Source: Piscinibacterium candidicorallinum (GTDB lineage: Bacteria; Pseudomonadota; Gammaproteobacteria; Burkholderiales; Burkholderiaceae_C). Taken from it: DNA of 64,000 nt. The stretch lies in the NCBI RefSeq assembly GCF_047549485.1, contig NZ_CP180191.1:992001-1056000 (forward strand), read 5' to 3'. The translations under genes were made by a program, and so were the position numbers. Each line of letters begins with the position of its first letter. The first letter of the stretch is position 1. Of this stretch, positions 16,619 through 23,808 are shown one piece after another. The notes under the pieces are model-generated. The model did not search any database. It worked only from the letters and a program-made list of their open reading frames with translations, and was not told the DNA's origin.

Positions 16619-18649
16619 TCAGTTGAGCAGGTAAGTCTCCAGGAACTTGACGGTAGCGTAGAACTGGAAGTCTGCGTTGACGCGCCGCGCAAAACCGTGG
16701 CCTTCGTTGTCGGCCAGCAGATACCAGACGGGCACGTTGTTGGCGCGCACCTTCTGCACGATCTGCTCGGCCTCGGTGTAGGGCACGCGCGGGTCATTCT
16801 TTCCGTGAATCACGAACAGTGGCACCTTGATGCGATGGGCATTGTTCAGCGGCGCGATCTTCTCCTGGAACTCGCGCATCTTCGGATCGCGCTCATCGCC
16901 GTACTCCACGCGGCGTAGATCCCGGCGGTAGCTTTCGGTGTTGTTCAGGAAGGTCACGAAGTGGCTGATGCCGACGATGTCGATCGCACCGCGCAGGCGC
17001 TCGCTGTAGTGCGTTGCCATGGCCAGGCTCATGTAGCCGCCGTAACTGCCGCCACTGACCACCACACGCTTGCTGTCCAGGTTGGGCTGGGTGGCCAGCC
17101 AGTCGAGCAGGGCGCCACCGTCCTTGACGCTGTCTTCACGCAAAAAGCCGTTGTCCAGCTGCGCGAAGCTCTTGCCGTAGCCCGTGGACCCGCGAACGTT
17201 CGGCAGGATCACCGCAATGCCCATCTCGTTGATGTAGTAGTTCCAGCGGCCCATGAAGCGCACCGTGCTCTGGGCCTCCGGGCCCCCATGGAAATCCACG
17301 AACACCGGCCGCTTACCCGGGAACTTCTTGGCGTCCGGCGCAAACAGCCAGCCGGAGATCATGCGGCCATCAAAGCTCTTCCATTGGATGAGCTGCGGGG
17401 TCACGAAGGTGTTCGGGTCAATCGTCGGCGGTGCGTAGGCTGTGGTCCAGCGCGTGACTGCGCCGGTCTTCACGTTCAGCGAGTAGGCATCGCCCGGGCT
17501 TTGCGGCGAATTCAGCGAGAACGCCACTTCATCGCGCAGGCTCTCGTGCCAGCTCGTGCCGCCGATGGCGCCGGCCGGCACCTTGGGCGCAGGCAGTTCC
17601 TTTCCGGTGGTGGCATCGAACAGGCGCATTTCATCGCGGCCGTTGTTGTTGATCTCGGCGATCAGCAGCTTGCCGTCCTTGGACAGATCCACGCCGGAGA
17701 CATCCCAGGGGATGTGCCTGGTCAGCGAGGTCAGTGTCTTGGTGCTCAGGTCATAGACGGCCAGTTCGTTGAACTCGCTGCCGGCATTGGTGGTGAGGAA
17801 CAGGCGCTTGCCGTCCTTGCTCCATGCGGCCGGGAAGTAGCCTGCGGCCGGCTGGCCGGCAGCCGGCAGGATGCGCTCGCGCTGGCCGGTCTTGGTGTCG
17901 AGCAGAAAGAGCTCGGTGTCCGAGTTGGTGCGGTACTGCACCAGCGCCAGCCGGCTGTCGTCCGGCGAAAAGCGGCCGCCAAACCAGCCGCCACCGGGCA
18001 GCTCGGCAAGCCGTGTCTTTTCCTCGGGCTTAAGCGGGTTGACAAAGGTCAGCGTGGTGGTGACCTGCGCGCGCGTTCCGCCCTGCGCGGTCCGGTCCAG
18101 CGGCACGGCGCTGATCAGAATACGGTCGCCCTTTTCTGTCCACATGGCGGATGAGCGCTCGTCCGGATTGGACAGCAGCGTACTCTCGCGGCTGGGCAGG
18201 TCCATGCGGTAGATCTTGGTGGCCTCATTGCCGCCTGTGTCGCGTGCGTATACGAGGTAGCGCCCTTCTTTAGGCTCAAAGGAGGCGCCCTGCACCGACT
18301 CGGCAAAGTCGGTGAGCTTGGTCATGGTGCCGTTGGGGCCGTCGAGCAGATAGACCTGCGGCAGGTTGTCCGTGGCGCCACGGTGGCGCACCAGCATGCT
18401 GCGGTTCTTGGGGTGCCAGCCCATGAAGCCGTAGCCGCGGAAGTCGGTGTAGGCCGCCACACGTTCGGCGATGGTGCGCTGGATGGGTGGGATGCCTTCG
18501 GCGCGCAGATTGGCATTCGGTGCAATCACGGCTGCGGCGCTGGTCGCCGGTGTGGCTGGCGCGGCAGGCGTGGCGGCGGTTTGCGCCAGGACGGGCAGGG
18601 TGCCCGCCGTGGCAAGTGCGAGGGTCAGTGCGGCTCGGCGCAGGGTCAT
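16619..18649 (-). CDS. S9 family serine peptidase (exported, acylaminoacyl-peptidase-like)
   Basis: This is a prolyl-oligopeptidase-family enzyme of 676 residues. It has a signal peptide (MTLRRAALTLALATAGTLPVLAQ), so it probably acts in the periplasm. An N-terminal beta-propeller region with repeats such as FGGRFSPDDSRLALVQYR is followed by an alpha/beta-hydrolase domain. The likely triad is Ser535 in GGSYGGYM, Asp619 in HGKNDPRVPY and His651 in NEGHGFARR. The start at 18649 gives the signal peptide; the longer frame adds 56 residues without it. It is followed without a gap by the GGDEF-like gene. Confidence 0.88.
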   Translation of the reverse strand: MTLRRAALTLALATAGTLPVLAQTAATPAAPATPATSAAAVIAPNANLRAEGIPPIQRTIAERVAAYTDFRGYGFMGWHPKNRSMLVRHRGATDNLPQVYLLDGPNGTMTKLTDFAESVQGASFEPKEGRYLVYARDTGGNEATKIYRMDLPSRESTLLSNPDERSSAMWTEKGDRILISAVPLDRTAQGGTRAQVTTTLTFVNPLKPEEKTRLAELPGGGWFGGRFSPDDSRLALVQYRTNSDTELFLLDTKTGQRERILPAAGQPAAGYFPAAWSKDGKRLFLTTNAGSEFNELAVYDLSTKTLTSLTRHIPWDVSGVDLSKDGKLLIAEINNNGRDEMRLFDATTGKELPAPKVPAGAIGGTSWHESLRDEVAFSLNSPQSPGDAYSLNVKTGAVTRWTTAYAPPTIDPNTFVTPQLIQWKSFDGRMISGWLFAPDAKKFPGKRPVFVDFHGGPEAQSTVRFMGRWNYYINEMGIAVILPNVRGSTGYGKSFAQLDNGFLREDSVKDGGALLDWLATQPNLDSKRVVVSGGSYGGYMSLAMATHYSERLRGAIDIVGISHFVTFLNNTESYRRDLRRVEYGDERDPKMREFQEKIAPLNNAHRIKVPLFVIHGKNDPRVPYTEAEQIVQKVRANNVPVWYLLADNEGHGFARRVNADFQFYATVKFLETYLLN

Positions 18650-18669
18650 GCTCGGGCTCCGATGAGCGC

Positions 18670-18688
18670 GGCCTGCGGGTGGCAGGCC
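18670..18688. terminator. GC-rich hairpin upstream of the S9 peptidase
   Basis: GGCCTGC and GCAGGCC form a perfect 7-bp stem with a 5-nt loop, in the 124-bp gap between the end of the ABC permease gene and the start of the peptidase gene, both minus strand. It could end transcription of the ABC operon, but it has no T-tract and lies close to the peptidase start. Confidence 0.35.
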
Positions 18689-18773
18689 GGGTTGCGAAGC
18701 TGCGGATGATAGGTGGCGGCTTGCCCTGCGCCGTACTGCTGCGCGCACCGCGCTTGCGGGCCGATGCTGGGGC

Positions 18774-20258
18774 TTACCCGAAGTTACCGGCGGGCAGAGC
18801 GCCAATCTCCTGCGCACGCTTTCTGTACAGCCAGATTGCGACGCCTGTGCACAGCACGCCCCAAGCCAAGACTGCTGGTGCGACCCAATGGAGCGAATTG
18901 CGGCCGATCGTCACCAATACGTAGACCGCCATGAAGGCGAAGAACCGCTGTAGGAAGAAGCTCACACCTTTACCTGGGTCTGCAAAGCGCCTCGGGGATT
19001 GGAGAGCTAAAGCCATATCAAAGCTGACTGTCCCCACAAAGAAGAGGACCATCGAAAGCGCCAGCGTGCCCGATGGAATGCCCGGCACTTGTGCAGCAAG
19101 GAGGATCAGACCCAGAGCGAGGCCCGTATTGAGGACAACGGATCGGACCACTGCCCGCGCGAACCAGCGGCCGCGTGCTACGGCGTTGGGTGCACCTGGC
19201 AGCAGACAGGCCAGTGCCTGTTCGGTCTTTGTGAGAGCAAGACCTTGCACAAAGTTAGACCCGGATCCGCCCAAGATAACGACCGTAAACATGAAGACAC
19301 TGTTCATCAGGTCTCGTTCGTCAAACGCTCGGTCGCGTCCAGCGCCCATGGCGTATATCGCGGCCAGCATCATCAGTACGACCGGGATGTACGCCACCAC
19401 TGCTACGGGGCTGAAGCCTGGACCCATGGCGAGTGCGAGGCGCCAATCCACAGGCCAGCGCAGAGACCACCGTTGCTGAATGCCAGCCCACGCAGAAAAG
19501 TTCAGCACCTGTGCCCATCGCCCTCCCTGCGGCTTGATCTGCGCGTAGGCCGCGTTTTGTGTTGCTCCGCGGGGGCGCTGCATCAAGCTGCTCGCTGCCG
19601 CATTCGCCTCGCGCCGTTTGAACACCATCGCGGCCAGGATGTACCGAAGCGCCACTATCCATGCGAGGGCGAGCAACCATCGTCCAGTGCCCAATTGCTC
19701 CAAAGCGTGCTGGAGTGCAGCGAATGCGGTGCTGCGCCAACTTTGCGGAACCAGCATGAGCGCGCTCAACGCAAAGAACAGCATTGGGCGCGAAAAACCG
19801 CACATTGCCACGGTAATCAGCGAGGAGGCGACCATGAAGCCTGCCAGTGCCGTGAGATGTGCAGTCCCATACGCTGCGATCGCCAGCCCACACCATAGCG
19901 CCGTGACGATCAGGCAGCCGTACCAGCTACTCGCGAGCACACGCCATAGCGCAGAGCGATGGGTAGGCACCAGCAGCATGGTGTTTGGCACCTGCATGCG
20001 CATCGCTGTGTAGGGCACGGCAACCGCCAAAGTGAGCAGCAGGAGCGCGAGCACGGGAAAGATGCCCATGGTCGTGCTGATTAGCCAGCCGCGGTCACGG
20101 TCGATGGTCATCCGCACCATGAACGCCGCGAAGCCGCCAAAGACGAGGAGCACCAACAACAGGGTCGGCCAGCTCGCCACGTGGCGCAGCATGCCCAACA
20201 CGGCGCGTTCCGCTAGCCAGCGGGGCGCGGTGCTGCGCGTACTCGTCGCGGCGTTCAT
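18774..20258 (-). CDS. ABC transporter membrane subunit (ABC-2-like)
   Basis: The 494-residue protein has at least ten hydrophobic segments, including TLLLVLLVFGGFAAFMV, MGIFPVLALLLLTLAVAV and FFLQRFFAFMAVYVLVTIG, and no signal peptide. It resembles the ABC-2-type permeases that pair with an ATPase and a YtrA-type GntR regulator. Its ATG at 20258 overlaps the TGA of the ATPase gene (ATGA), so it is the last gene of a tightly coupled operon. The substrate is unknown; relatives export peptides, antibiotics or cell-wall-active compounds. Confidence 0.75.
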   Translation of the reverse strand: MNAATSTRSTAPRWLAERAVLGMLRHVASWPTLLLVLLVFGGFAAFMVRMTIDRDRGWLISTTMGIFPVLALLLLTLAVAVPYTAMRMQVPNTMLLVPTHRSALWRVLASSWYGCLIVTALWCGLAIAAYGTAHLTALAGFMVASSLITVAMCGFSRPMLFFALSALMLVPQSWRSTAFAALQHALEQLGTGRWLLALAWIVALRYILAAMVFKRREANAAASSLMQRPRGATQNAAYAQIKPQGGRWAQVLNFSAWAGIQQRWSLRWPVDWRLALAMGPGFSPVAVVAYIPVVLMMLAAIYAMGAGRDRAFDERDLMNSVFMFTVVILGGSGSNFVQGLALTKTEQALACLLPGAPNAVARGRWFARAVVRSVVLNTGLALGLILLAAQVPGIPSGTLALSMVLFFVGTVSFDMALALQSPRRFADPGKGVSFFLQRFFAFMAVYVLVTIGRNSLHWVAPAVLAWGVLCTGVAIWLYRKRAQEIGALPAGNFG

Positions 20259-21154
20259 TTGGTCAGCTCCACAAAGATGTCTTCCAGGCCGACCGTCTCG
20301 ACCCGTAGCCCCTCGCCGACTGCCGCGGCCAGGCGCCGTTCCAGCGAGCTATCCATGCGCACGATGCTGCTGGCCTGCTGACCGGGCAGGCTTTCGTGGC
20401 TGAGGACTGCGGCGCCAGAGACTGCAGACCTCAGCGCCGTGGCCGGGCCGGTGATGCGGCGCGTGGCGTCGATCAGCTCGTCCAGCGGCGCTTGCACGGC
20501 CACCTTGCCGTTGCGCAGAAAGGCTACATCCATGGCGATGCGCTCCAGATCCGTGAGGATGTGGGTGGAGAAGATGATGGTGGTGCCACGCTCGACGCTG
20601 TCCACCAGCTCGCGCAGGAAGTCGCGGCGGCCGGCGGGGTCAAGTGCGGCCACGGGTTCGTCCAGCACCAGCAGCTCGGGGTCCGGCGCCAGGGCGCGGA
20701 TGATGGACAGGCGCTGCTTCTGCCCGCCGGACAGTTTGCTGATGCCCTTGCTGCGCTCGATGCCCCAGCGCTGCATGAGCGCGTCCACCTTGGCCGTGTT
20801 CCAGCGCGGGTAGAAGCTGGCGAAGTAGTCCAGCATCTGGCCGGCAGTGAGCCATTCGAAGATGCTGCTGTCTTGCGGCACATAGCCAAGGCGGGCGCGG
20901 GTGGTGTCAGTGAGCTTCATCGGGTCTTCGCCAAACAGGCTCACCTGGCCAGCGGAAAAGTCGCGCAAGCCCAGGGCGCATTCCATGAGCGTGCTCTTGC
21001 CAGCGCCGTTGCGGCCGAGCAGGCCGAGCACGGTGCCGGCGGATACGTCCAGACTCAGCTCGTCCAGCACCAGCTTGCCTTCGTACATCTTGGTCAGACC
21101 GCGGATCGACAGGGGCGCAGCGGCTCCGGGTGTTGGGTTGAGTACCGCGTTCAT
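20255..21154 (-). CDS. ABC transporter ATP-binding protein
   Basis: The 299-residue cytoplasmic ATPase has Walker A LLGRNGAGKST, signature LSGGQKQRLS, Walker B ELLVLDEPVAALD and the switch histidine in IIFSTHIL. A C-terminal extension of about 80 residues after the nucleotide-binding domain is typical of CcmA/YtrB-type exporter ATPases. It overlaps the upstream gntR gene by 4 bp and the downstream permease gene by 4 bp, so the three form one unit. Confidence 0.92.
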   Translation of the reverse strand: MNAVLNPTPGAAAPLSIRGLTKMYEGKLVLDELSLDVSAGTVLGLLGRNGAGKSTLMECALGLRDFSAGQVSLFGEDPMKLTDTTRARLGYVPQDSSIFEWLTAGQMLDYFASFYPRWNTAKVDALMQRWGIERSKGISKLSGGQKQRLSIIRALAPDPELLVLDEPVAALDPAGRRDFLRELVDSVERGTTIIFSTHILTDLERIAMDVAFLRNGKVAVQAPLDELIDATRRITGPATALRSAVSGAAVLSHESLPGQQASSIVRMDSSLERRLAAAVGEGLRVETVGLEDIFVELTK

Positions 21155-21567
21155 TCGGAGCGTCCTTCCTTGAGCAGGCGGGCGAAGAGGGCAAGCGCCT
21201 CTTCAGCCGGGATTTCGAGTTGCGCCGCTTCGAGTGCGGCTTTTTCCAGCGTGGGTTGCAGCAGGTTCAGGCGGCTGTCCATGCCCTGCGCGGTGGCCGT
21301 GCCCTGGGCCACCACCATGCCCAGACCGCGCTGGCGCGCGAGTACGCCGGCGGCCTCCAGCAGGCTGTAGGCCTTGGAGACGGTCATCGGGTTGACTGCA
21401 AAGGTCTCGGCCACGTCGCGCACCGAGGGCAGGCTGTCGCCCGGCACGAGCTGGCCGGCTGCGATCAGCCGGCGCACCTGGTCCATGAGCTGCCGGTAGA
21501 TGGGCTCGCCGGCGCCCGTGTTCACGCTGAACAGGGCCGAGGCGGAAATGCCGGGTCTGGGCGGCAT
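21151..21567 (-). CDS. GntR-family regulator, YtrA-like
   Basis: The 138-residue protein has an N-terminal winged helix with GEPIYRQLMDQVRRLIAAGQ and the recognition region LPSVRDVAETFAVNPMTVSK, then a short helical tail. The short C-terminal part, without a large effector domain, places it in the YtrA subgroup, whose genes typically sit with ABC transporters as here. The start at 21567 lies 4 bp after the small upstream gene. The palindrome GTGTATTA-N6-TAATACAC at 21874-21895, over the operon promoter, is the probable operator. This would mean autoregulation. Confidence 0.88.
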   Translation of the reverse strand: MPPRPGISASALFSVNTGAGEPIYRQLMDQVRRLIAAGQLVPGDSLPSVRDVAETFAVNPMTVSKAYSLLEAAGVLARQRGLGMVVAQGTATAQGMDSRLNLLQPTLEKAALEAAQLEIPAEEALALFARLLKEGRSE

Positions 21568-21571
21568 GCGC

Positions 21572-21790
21572 TCAGGCGCCTGTACGGGGTGCGGGGCTCT
21601 GGCCCTGGCCCTTGGGAGCTGTGTTGCGGCGGCGCTGCCGGGCGCGCTGTGCGGCGCTCGCGAACACCACGGCCAGAACGATGCCGACGGCCGCCGCCGA
21701 ACCGCTCTGGATGCCGCCAGCACCCAGGGCCGCACCAATGCCGGTGCCGAAGAAGATCCAACCGATCGAGTAGGTGGTGAGGAAAGACAT
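21572..21790 (-). CDS. Small membrane protein heading the GntR-ABC operon
   Basis: A 72-residue protein starting MSFLTTYSIGWIFFGTGIGA. It has two hydrophobic segments, about residues 6-25 and 29-46, joined by a glycine-rich turn, and a basic C-terminal tail (QRARQRRR). I do not recognise a family. The gene is the first of the operon: it lies downstream of the promoter and operator and ends 4 bp before the gntR start, so it is probably translated with the regulator. CGAGGAGTTCGAGCC precedes the ATG and gives a plausible ribosome-binding site (GAGGAG). Confidence 0.6.
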   Translation of the reverse strand: MSFLTTYSIGWIFFGTGIGAALGAGGIQSGSAAAVGIVLAVVFASAAQRARQRRRNTAPKGQGQSPAPRTGA

Positions 21791-21873
21791 GGCTCGAACT
21801 CCTCGCGGCACGGGCCGCGCTGATCGACGCGGTGCCGGGGCGCTGTGGCGCGACTGCCGGCGGTCCGTCGTTT

Positions 21874-21895
21874 GTGTATTAGTACAGTAATACAC
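21874..21895. promoter_or_regulatory. Perfect palindromic operator for the GntR regulator
   Basis: GTGTATTA and TAATACAC form an exact 8-bp inverted repeat around a 6-bp spacer. It overlaps the -10 element of the predicted promoter for the operon encoding the GntR protein. Palindromes of this kind upstream of ytrA-type operons are bound by the regulator itself; binding here is inferred from position and symmetry. Confidence 0.75.
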
Positions 21896-21912
21896 TAAGA
21901 CGGCCACGTCAA
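21884..21912 (-). promoter_or_regulatory. Predicted sigma-70 promoter of the GntR-ABC operon
   Basis: Read on the minus strand: -35 TTGACG (21907-21912), 17-bp spacer, -10 TACTGT (21884-21889). The -35 is five of six to consensus; the -10 is weak. The palindromic operator covers the -10, as expected for repression. About 95 bp separate it from the first gene start at 21790. Confidence 0.55.
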
Positions 21913-22093
21913 GGGGCGTTCAAGACAGGGGTGGCGTGCGCGTGCCAGCGCTCAGCCCTGCAGCCGGGCAGCCTGGTGGCATGGCAAATTCGGACGAAAT
22001 AGGGAAAGCAATTAAAGTTGCCAGAATCCGCTTCTGGTATGCGGAAACTGGCATTCGTCTACACAGAAATAGATCGAAAAGAGCCATAGCAGC

Positions 22094-22672
22094 CTATTGA
22101 CCTGCGCAGGCCTTCACGCCCAACTGATTGTGCGGATCGCACACCAGCGCATCCCGCAGGGCCGGCAGGCGCATCACCGTCACTCGTTCGCACACCGCCG
22201 CGTAATGCCATTCGTCGTCCGCGTCGATCTTCACCCAGCCTGCAATCTCCCGCCCGGCCACCCGCTGGTGAATCAGCATCTGGTTGCCGTCCGCCCCTTC
22301 AAAGCGCAGCGCCACCCGCTCGCTGCCGGGCGTCTTGCTCGCGGCGAAGCCGAATCCGCCAGCCGCCAGTGCCTGCCCGGCGGGTGCGCTGTGTAGCGTG
22401 CGAGCAGCCGTGCGTGCGTTCGCCGCCCCGGTGCCAGCGGGTGTGCTCGCACGCTGAGCGGTGAAGCGCAGAGCCACGGGCGCGCGCCCGCCTGGCGCTG
22501 GCATGCATAGCGCCAACTGCCCCTCCGGCTCTCGCGTGCTGCAGGCAAAGGCCAGATGCTGCGTGACGTCGCACAGCGCGGTGGGCGTTGCGGCGGAGGC
22601 GTTGCCGGAGAATGCGTACACGGCAAAAGCTGCGATCAGGAATGGCATTGGGCTTGGGGGAAGGCGGGGCAT
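22094..22672 (-). CDS. Exported protein of unknown function, cysteine-containing
   Basis: The 192-residue protein has a hydrophobic leader (MPFLIAAFAVYAFSGNASA) and should be exported. I do not recognise a named family. The mature part begins LCDVTQHLAFACST and has LALCMP, then a region with VALRFEGADGNQMLIH and YAAVCERV. The spacing of the first cysteines (LC-x8-F-x-C, then LC), the 'V-x-LRF' stretch and the late cysteine match the exported protein encoded at 24678-25205, so the two look like distant paralogues. Possible ATG starts are at 22702, 22672 and 22648; 22672 gives a charged n-region. It lies in an accessory patch with a GH19 enzyme. Confidence 0.6.
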   Translation of the reverse strand: MPRLPPSPMPFLIAAFAVYAFSGNASAATPTALCDVTQHLAFACSTREPEGQLALCMPAPGGRAPVALRFTAQRASTPAGTGAANARTAARTLHSAPAGQALAAGGFGFAASKTPGSERVALRFEGADGNQMLIHQRVAGREIAGWVKIDADDEWHYAAVCERVTVMRLPALRDALVCDPHNQLGVKACAGQ

Positions 22673-22826
22673 GGTTGGCAAGCGAAGTAGGGCGCCGCGC
22701 ACGGGCGCGAGCAGTGAGCTGCCGCGAATCTAGTGCCTTCTTGTCGGCGTGCAGGCACCCGATCGCCGCGGATTTGCCGCCCCCGGCTTGCGCCACTGCA
22801 TCGGCGGGTGCAGTGCATCTCGAAGT

Positions 22827-22880
22827 TGCTCCCGCTTGTCCCATGCGGCTCTTGAGACCAATTGCAATGAAAAGCCGCGC
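22827..22880 (-). repeat. Dispersed hairpin repeat, copy 1 (minus)
   Basis: On the minus strand this 54-nt copy aligns without gaps to the copy at 50326. They share the GCGG-x-TTTTCA 5' arm, the CCGCATGGGACAAGCGG-type 3' arm and tail, and a 6-bp GCGGCT/AGCCGC stem. Read in the frame used by the other copies it gives ARLFIAIGLKSRMGQAGA, which keeps R2, F4, L9, R12 and MGQA. Confidence 0.7.
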
Positions 22881-22914
22881 CAGTGCTTGATGCGCTGATC
22901 AGAATCAAGACTTC

Positions 22915-22968
22915 ATGAGCTTCTCGAAGGCAAACTGTCTGAAGATGCCCGCCAGACAAGCGGAGAAG
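22915..22968 (+). repeat. Dispersed hairpin repeat, copy 2 (plus)
   Basis: 54 nt starting TTC-ATGAGCTTCT and ending GCCAGACAAGCGGAGAAG. It aligns without gaps to the copy at 53926 and shares the 13-nt GCCAGACAAGCGG tail exactly. The stem is more decayed than in other copies. It faces away from copy 1, and the pair resembles a BIME-like arrangement. Confidence 0.7.
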
Positions 22969-23007
22969 GTCTTGAACTTTGCGCAGAAGCTTGGCTGTGC
23001 CAGGCAC

Positions 23008-23607
23008 TCAGCGCGCAGCCGCGGGCGTGCGAATCGCGCCTTGCAGCTCGCCGGCGTTTGGCGGCAGCCGGGTGATGCGGCAGCGCTTGCTGCAGCTGAA
23101 GTAGTGGTTCGCGCCGTCGATCCGCAGGCTCGCCAGGCCGAATGACTGGATGCGCCACTGCGCTAGGCGGCCGTCCTTCAGGCGCAGTTCCCCTTGGGCA
23201 CTGCATGGCGACCAGTCGCCTTGCTGGAGATAGGCATTCCAGCTCACCGGCTGGGCGCGAGCGAAGTACTGGCTCACATCGGCAGGGCTCGGCTGGAAAC
23301 GCTTGCAGGCTGCCGCGGTATCCGGCTGGGCCGACAGACCGGCGTTCACCGCCAGCACGGCCGCCACGCGCGAACGCTTCAGGGGCCGCGGCGTGTCGGA
23401 CTGCGGGCCGCCTTCGTAGGGGTCCACCGGCGCATCGGCGGCAGGGCTGGGTGGGGGCGGGGTCGGGGCGGCTACGCCGGCAACGTTCGCACTAAGCATG
23501 ATGCAGACCAAGACGCACAAACGACGAGCCGAGCGGGCGCCCAAGTGAGCAGTGAAGGCACACCCGTGCGCCGCTGGCGTCAACGACCAGCCATCGCGAT
23601 AGGGCAT
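23008..23607 (-). CDS. Exported protein of unknown function
   Basis: The 199-residue frame has a hydrophobic leader preceded by arginines (ARRLCVLVCIMLSANVAG), then a proline-rich linker. A compact C-terminal domain (about 95-190) contains CKRFQPSPADVSQYFARA, WNAYLQQGDWSPCSAQGEL, WRIQSFGLASLRIDG and YFSCSKRCRITRL. Five cysteines in this domain suggest disulfides and a periplasmic location. I have seen similar unnamed proteins in proteobacteria but cannot assign a function. A TTG at 23544 would give a more normal signal peptide than the ATG at 23607. It is divergent from the GH19 gene. Confidence 0.6.
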   Translation of the reverse strand: MPYRDGWSLTPAAHGCAFTAHLGARSARRLCVLVCIMLSANVAGVAAPTPPPPSPAADAPVDPYEGGPQSDTPRPLKRSRVAAVLAVNAGLSAQPDTAAACKRFQPSPADVSQYFARAQPVSWNAYLQQGDWSPCSAQGELRLKDGRLAQWRIQSFGLASLRIDGANHYFSCSKRCRITRLPPNAGELQGAIRTPAAAR

Positions 23608-23676
23608 CTGGATTTGTTCATTCTTTGCGGAGGAGGGGCTGCGCGTAAAGGCGCCGATGCAGCGTCTGCGCTCACC

Positions 23677-23689
23677 TTAGGACAGCTAA
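23677..23689. promoter_or_regulatory. TTAG-N5-CTAA motif, shared with the argO/argP gap
   Basis: The 13-mer TTAGGACAGCTAA (inverted arms TTAG and CTAA) lies in the divergent gap between the exported-protein gene starting at 23607 and the GH19 gene. Exactly the same 13-mer occurs at 29340-29352 between argO and argP. The T-N11-A shape fits a LysR-type binding site. Function is inferred. Confidence 0.4.
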
Positions 23690-23808
23690 TGCGGCCAGCA
23701 TCGCACGATTGGGGGAGTGATGTTCCCATGCGAGTCGTTGCCTAATGAGAGTTGACCGATGCGCCCCGTGCCGCGACGCCGACGCTATCCACCATCGGGA
23801 GTCAGCCT

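Larger units (their letters stand above)
21791..22093. other. Intergenic region with promoter/operator and an AT-richer stretch
   Basis: No gene is supported in these 303 bases. The left part holds the 5' leader, operator and promoter of the GntR-ABC operon. The right part (about 21980-22090) is noticeably more AT-rich than the rest of the window. It contains the imperfect hairpin GCCAGAATCCGC / GCGGAAACTGGC at 22020-22052 (10 of 12 bp paired), which could end transcription of the minus-strand gene ending at 22094. Confidence 0.5.
22673..23007. other. Intergenic region holding a divergent pair of hairpin repeats
   Basis: No gene is supported in these 335 bases, which lie between two minus-strand genes for exported proteins. 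They contain two copies of the dispersed hairpin repeat in divergent orientation (22827-22880 minus, 22915-22968 plus), 34 bp apart. The promoter of the gene starting near 22672 should also lie here. Confidence 0.6.

Noticed and set aside
22020..22052. Hairpin considered as a further copy of the dispersed repeat
   Set aside because: It lacks the CAAGCG tail and the ATGCG 5' end, and the stem sequence does not align with the family. I kept it only as a possible terminator.
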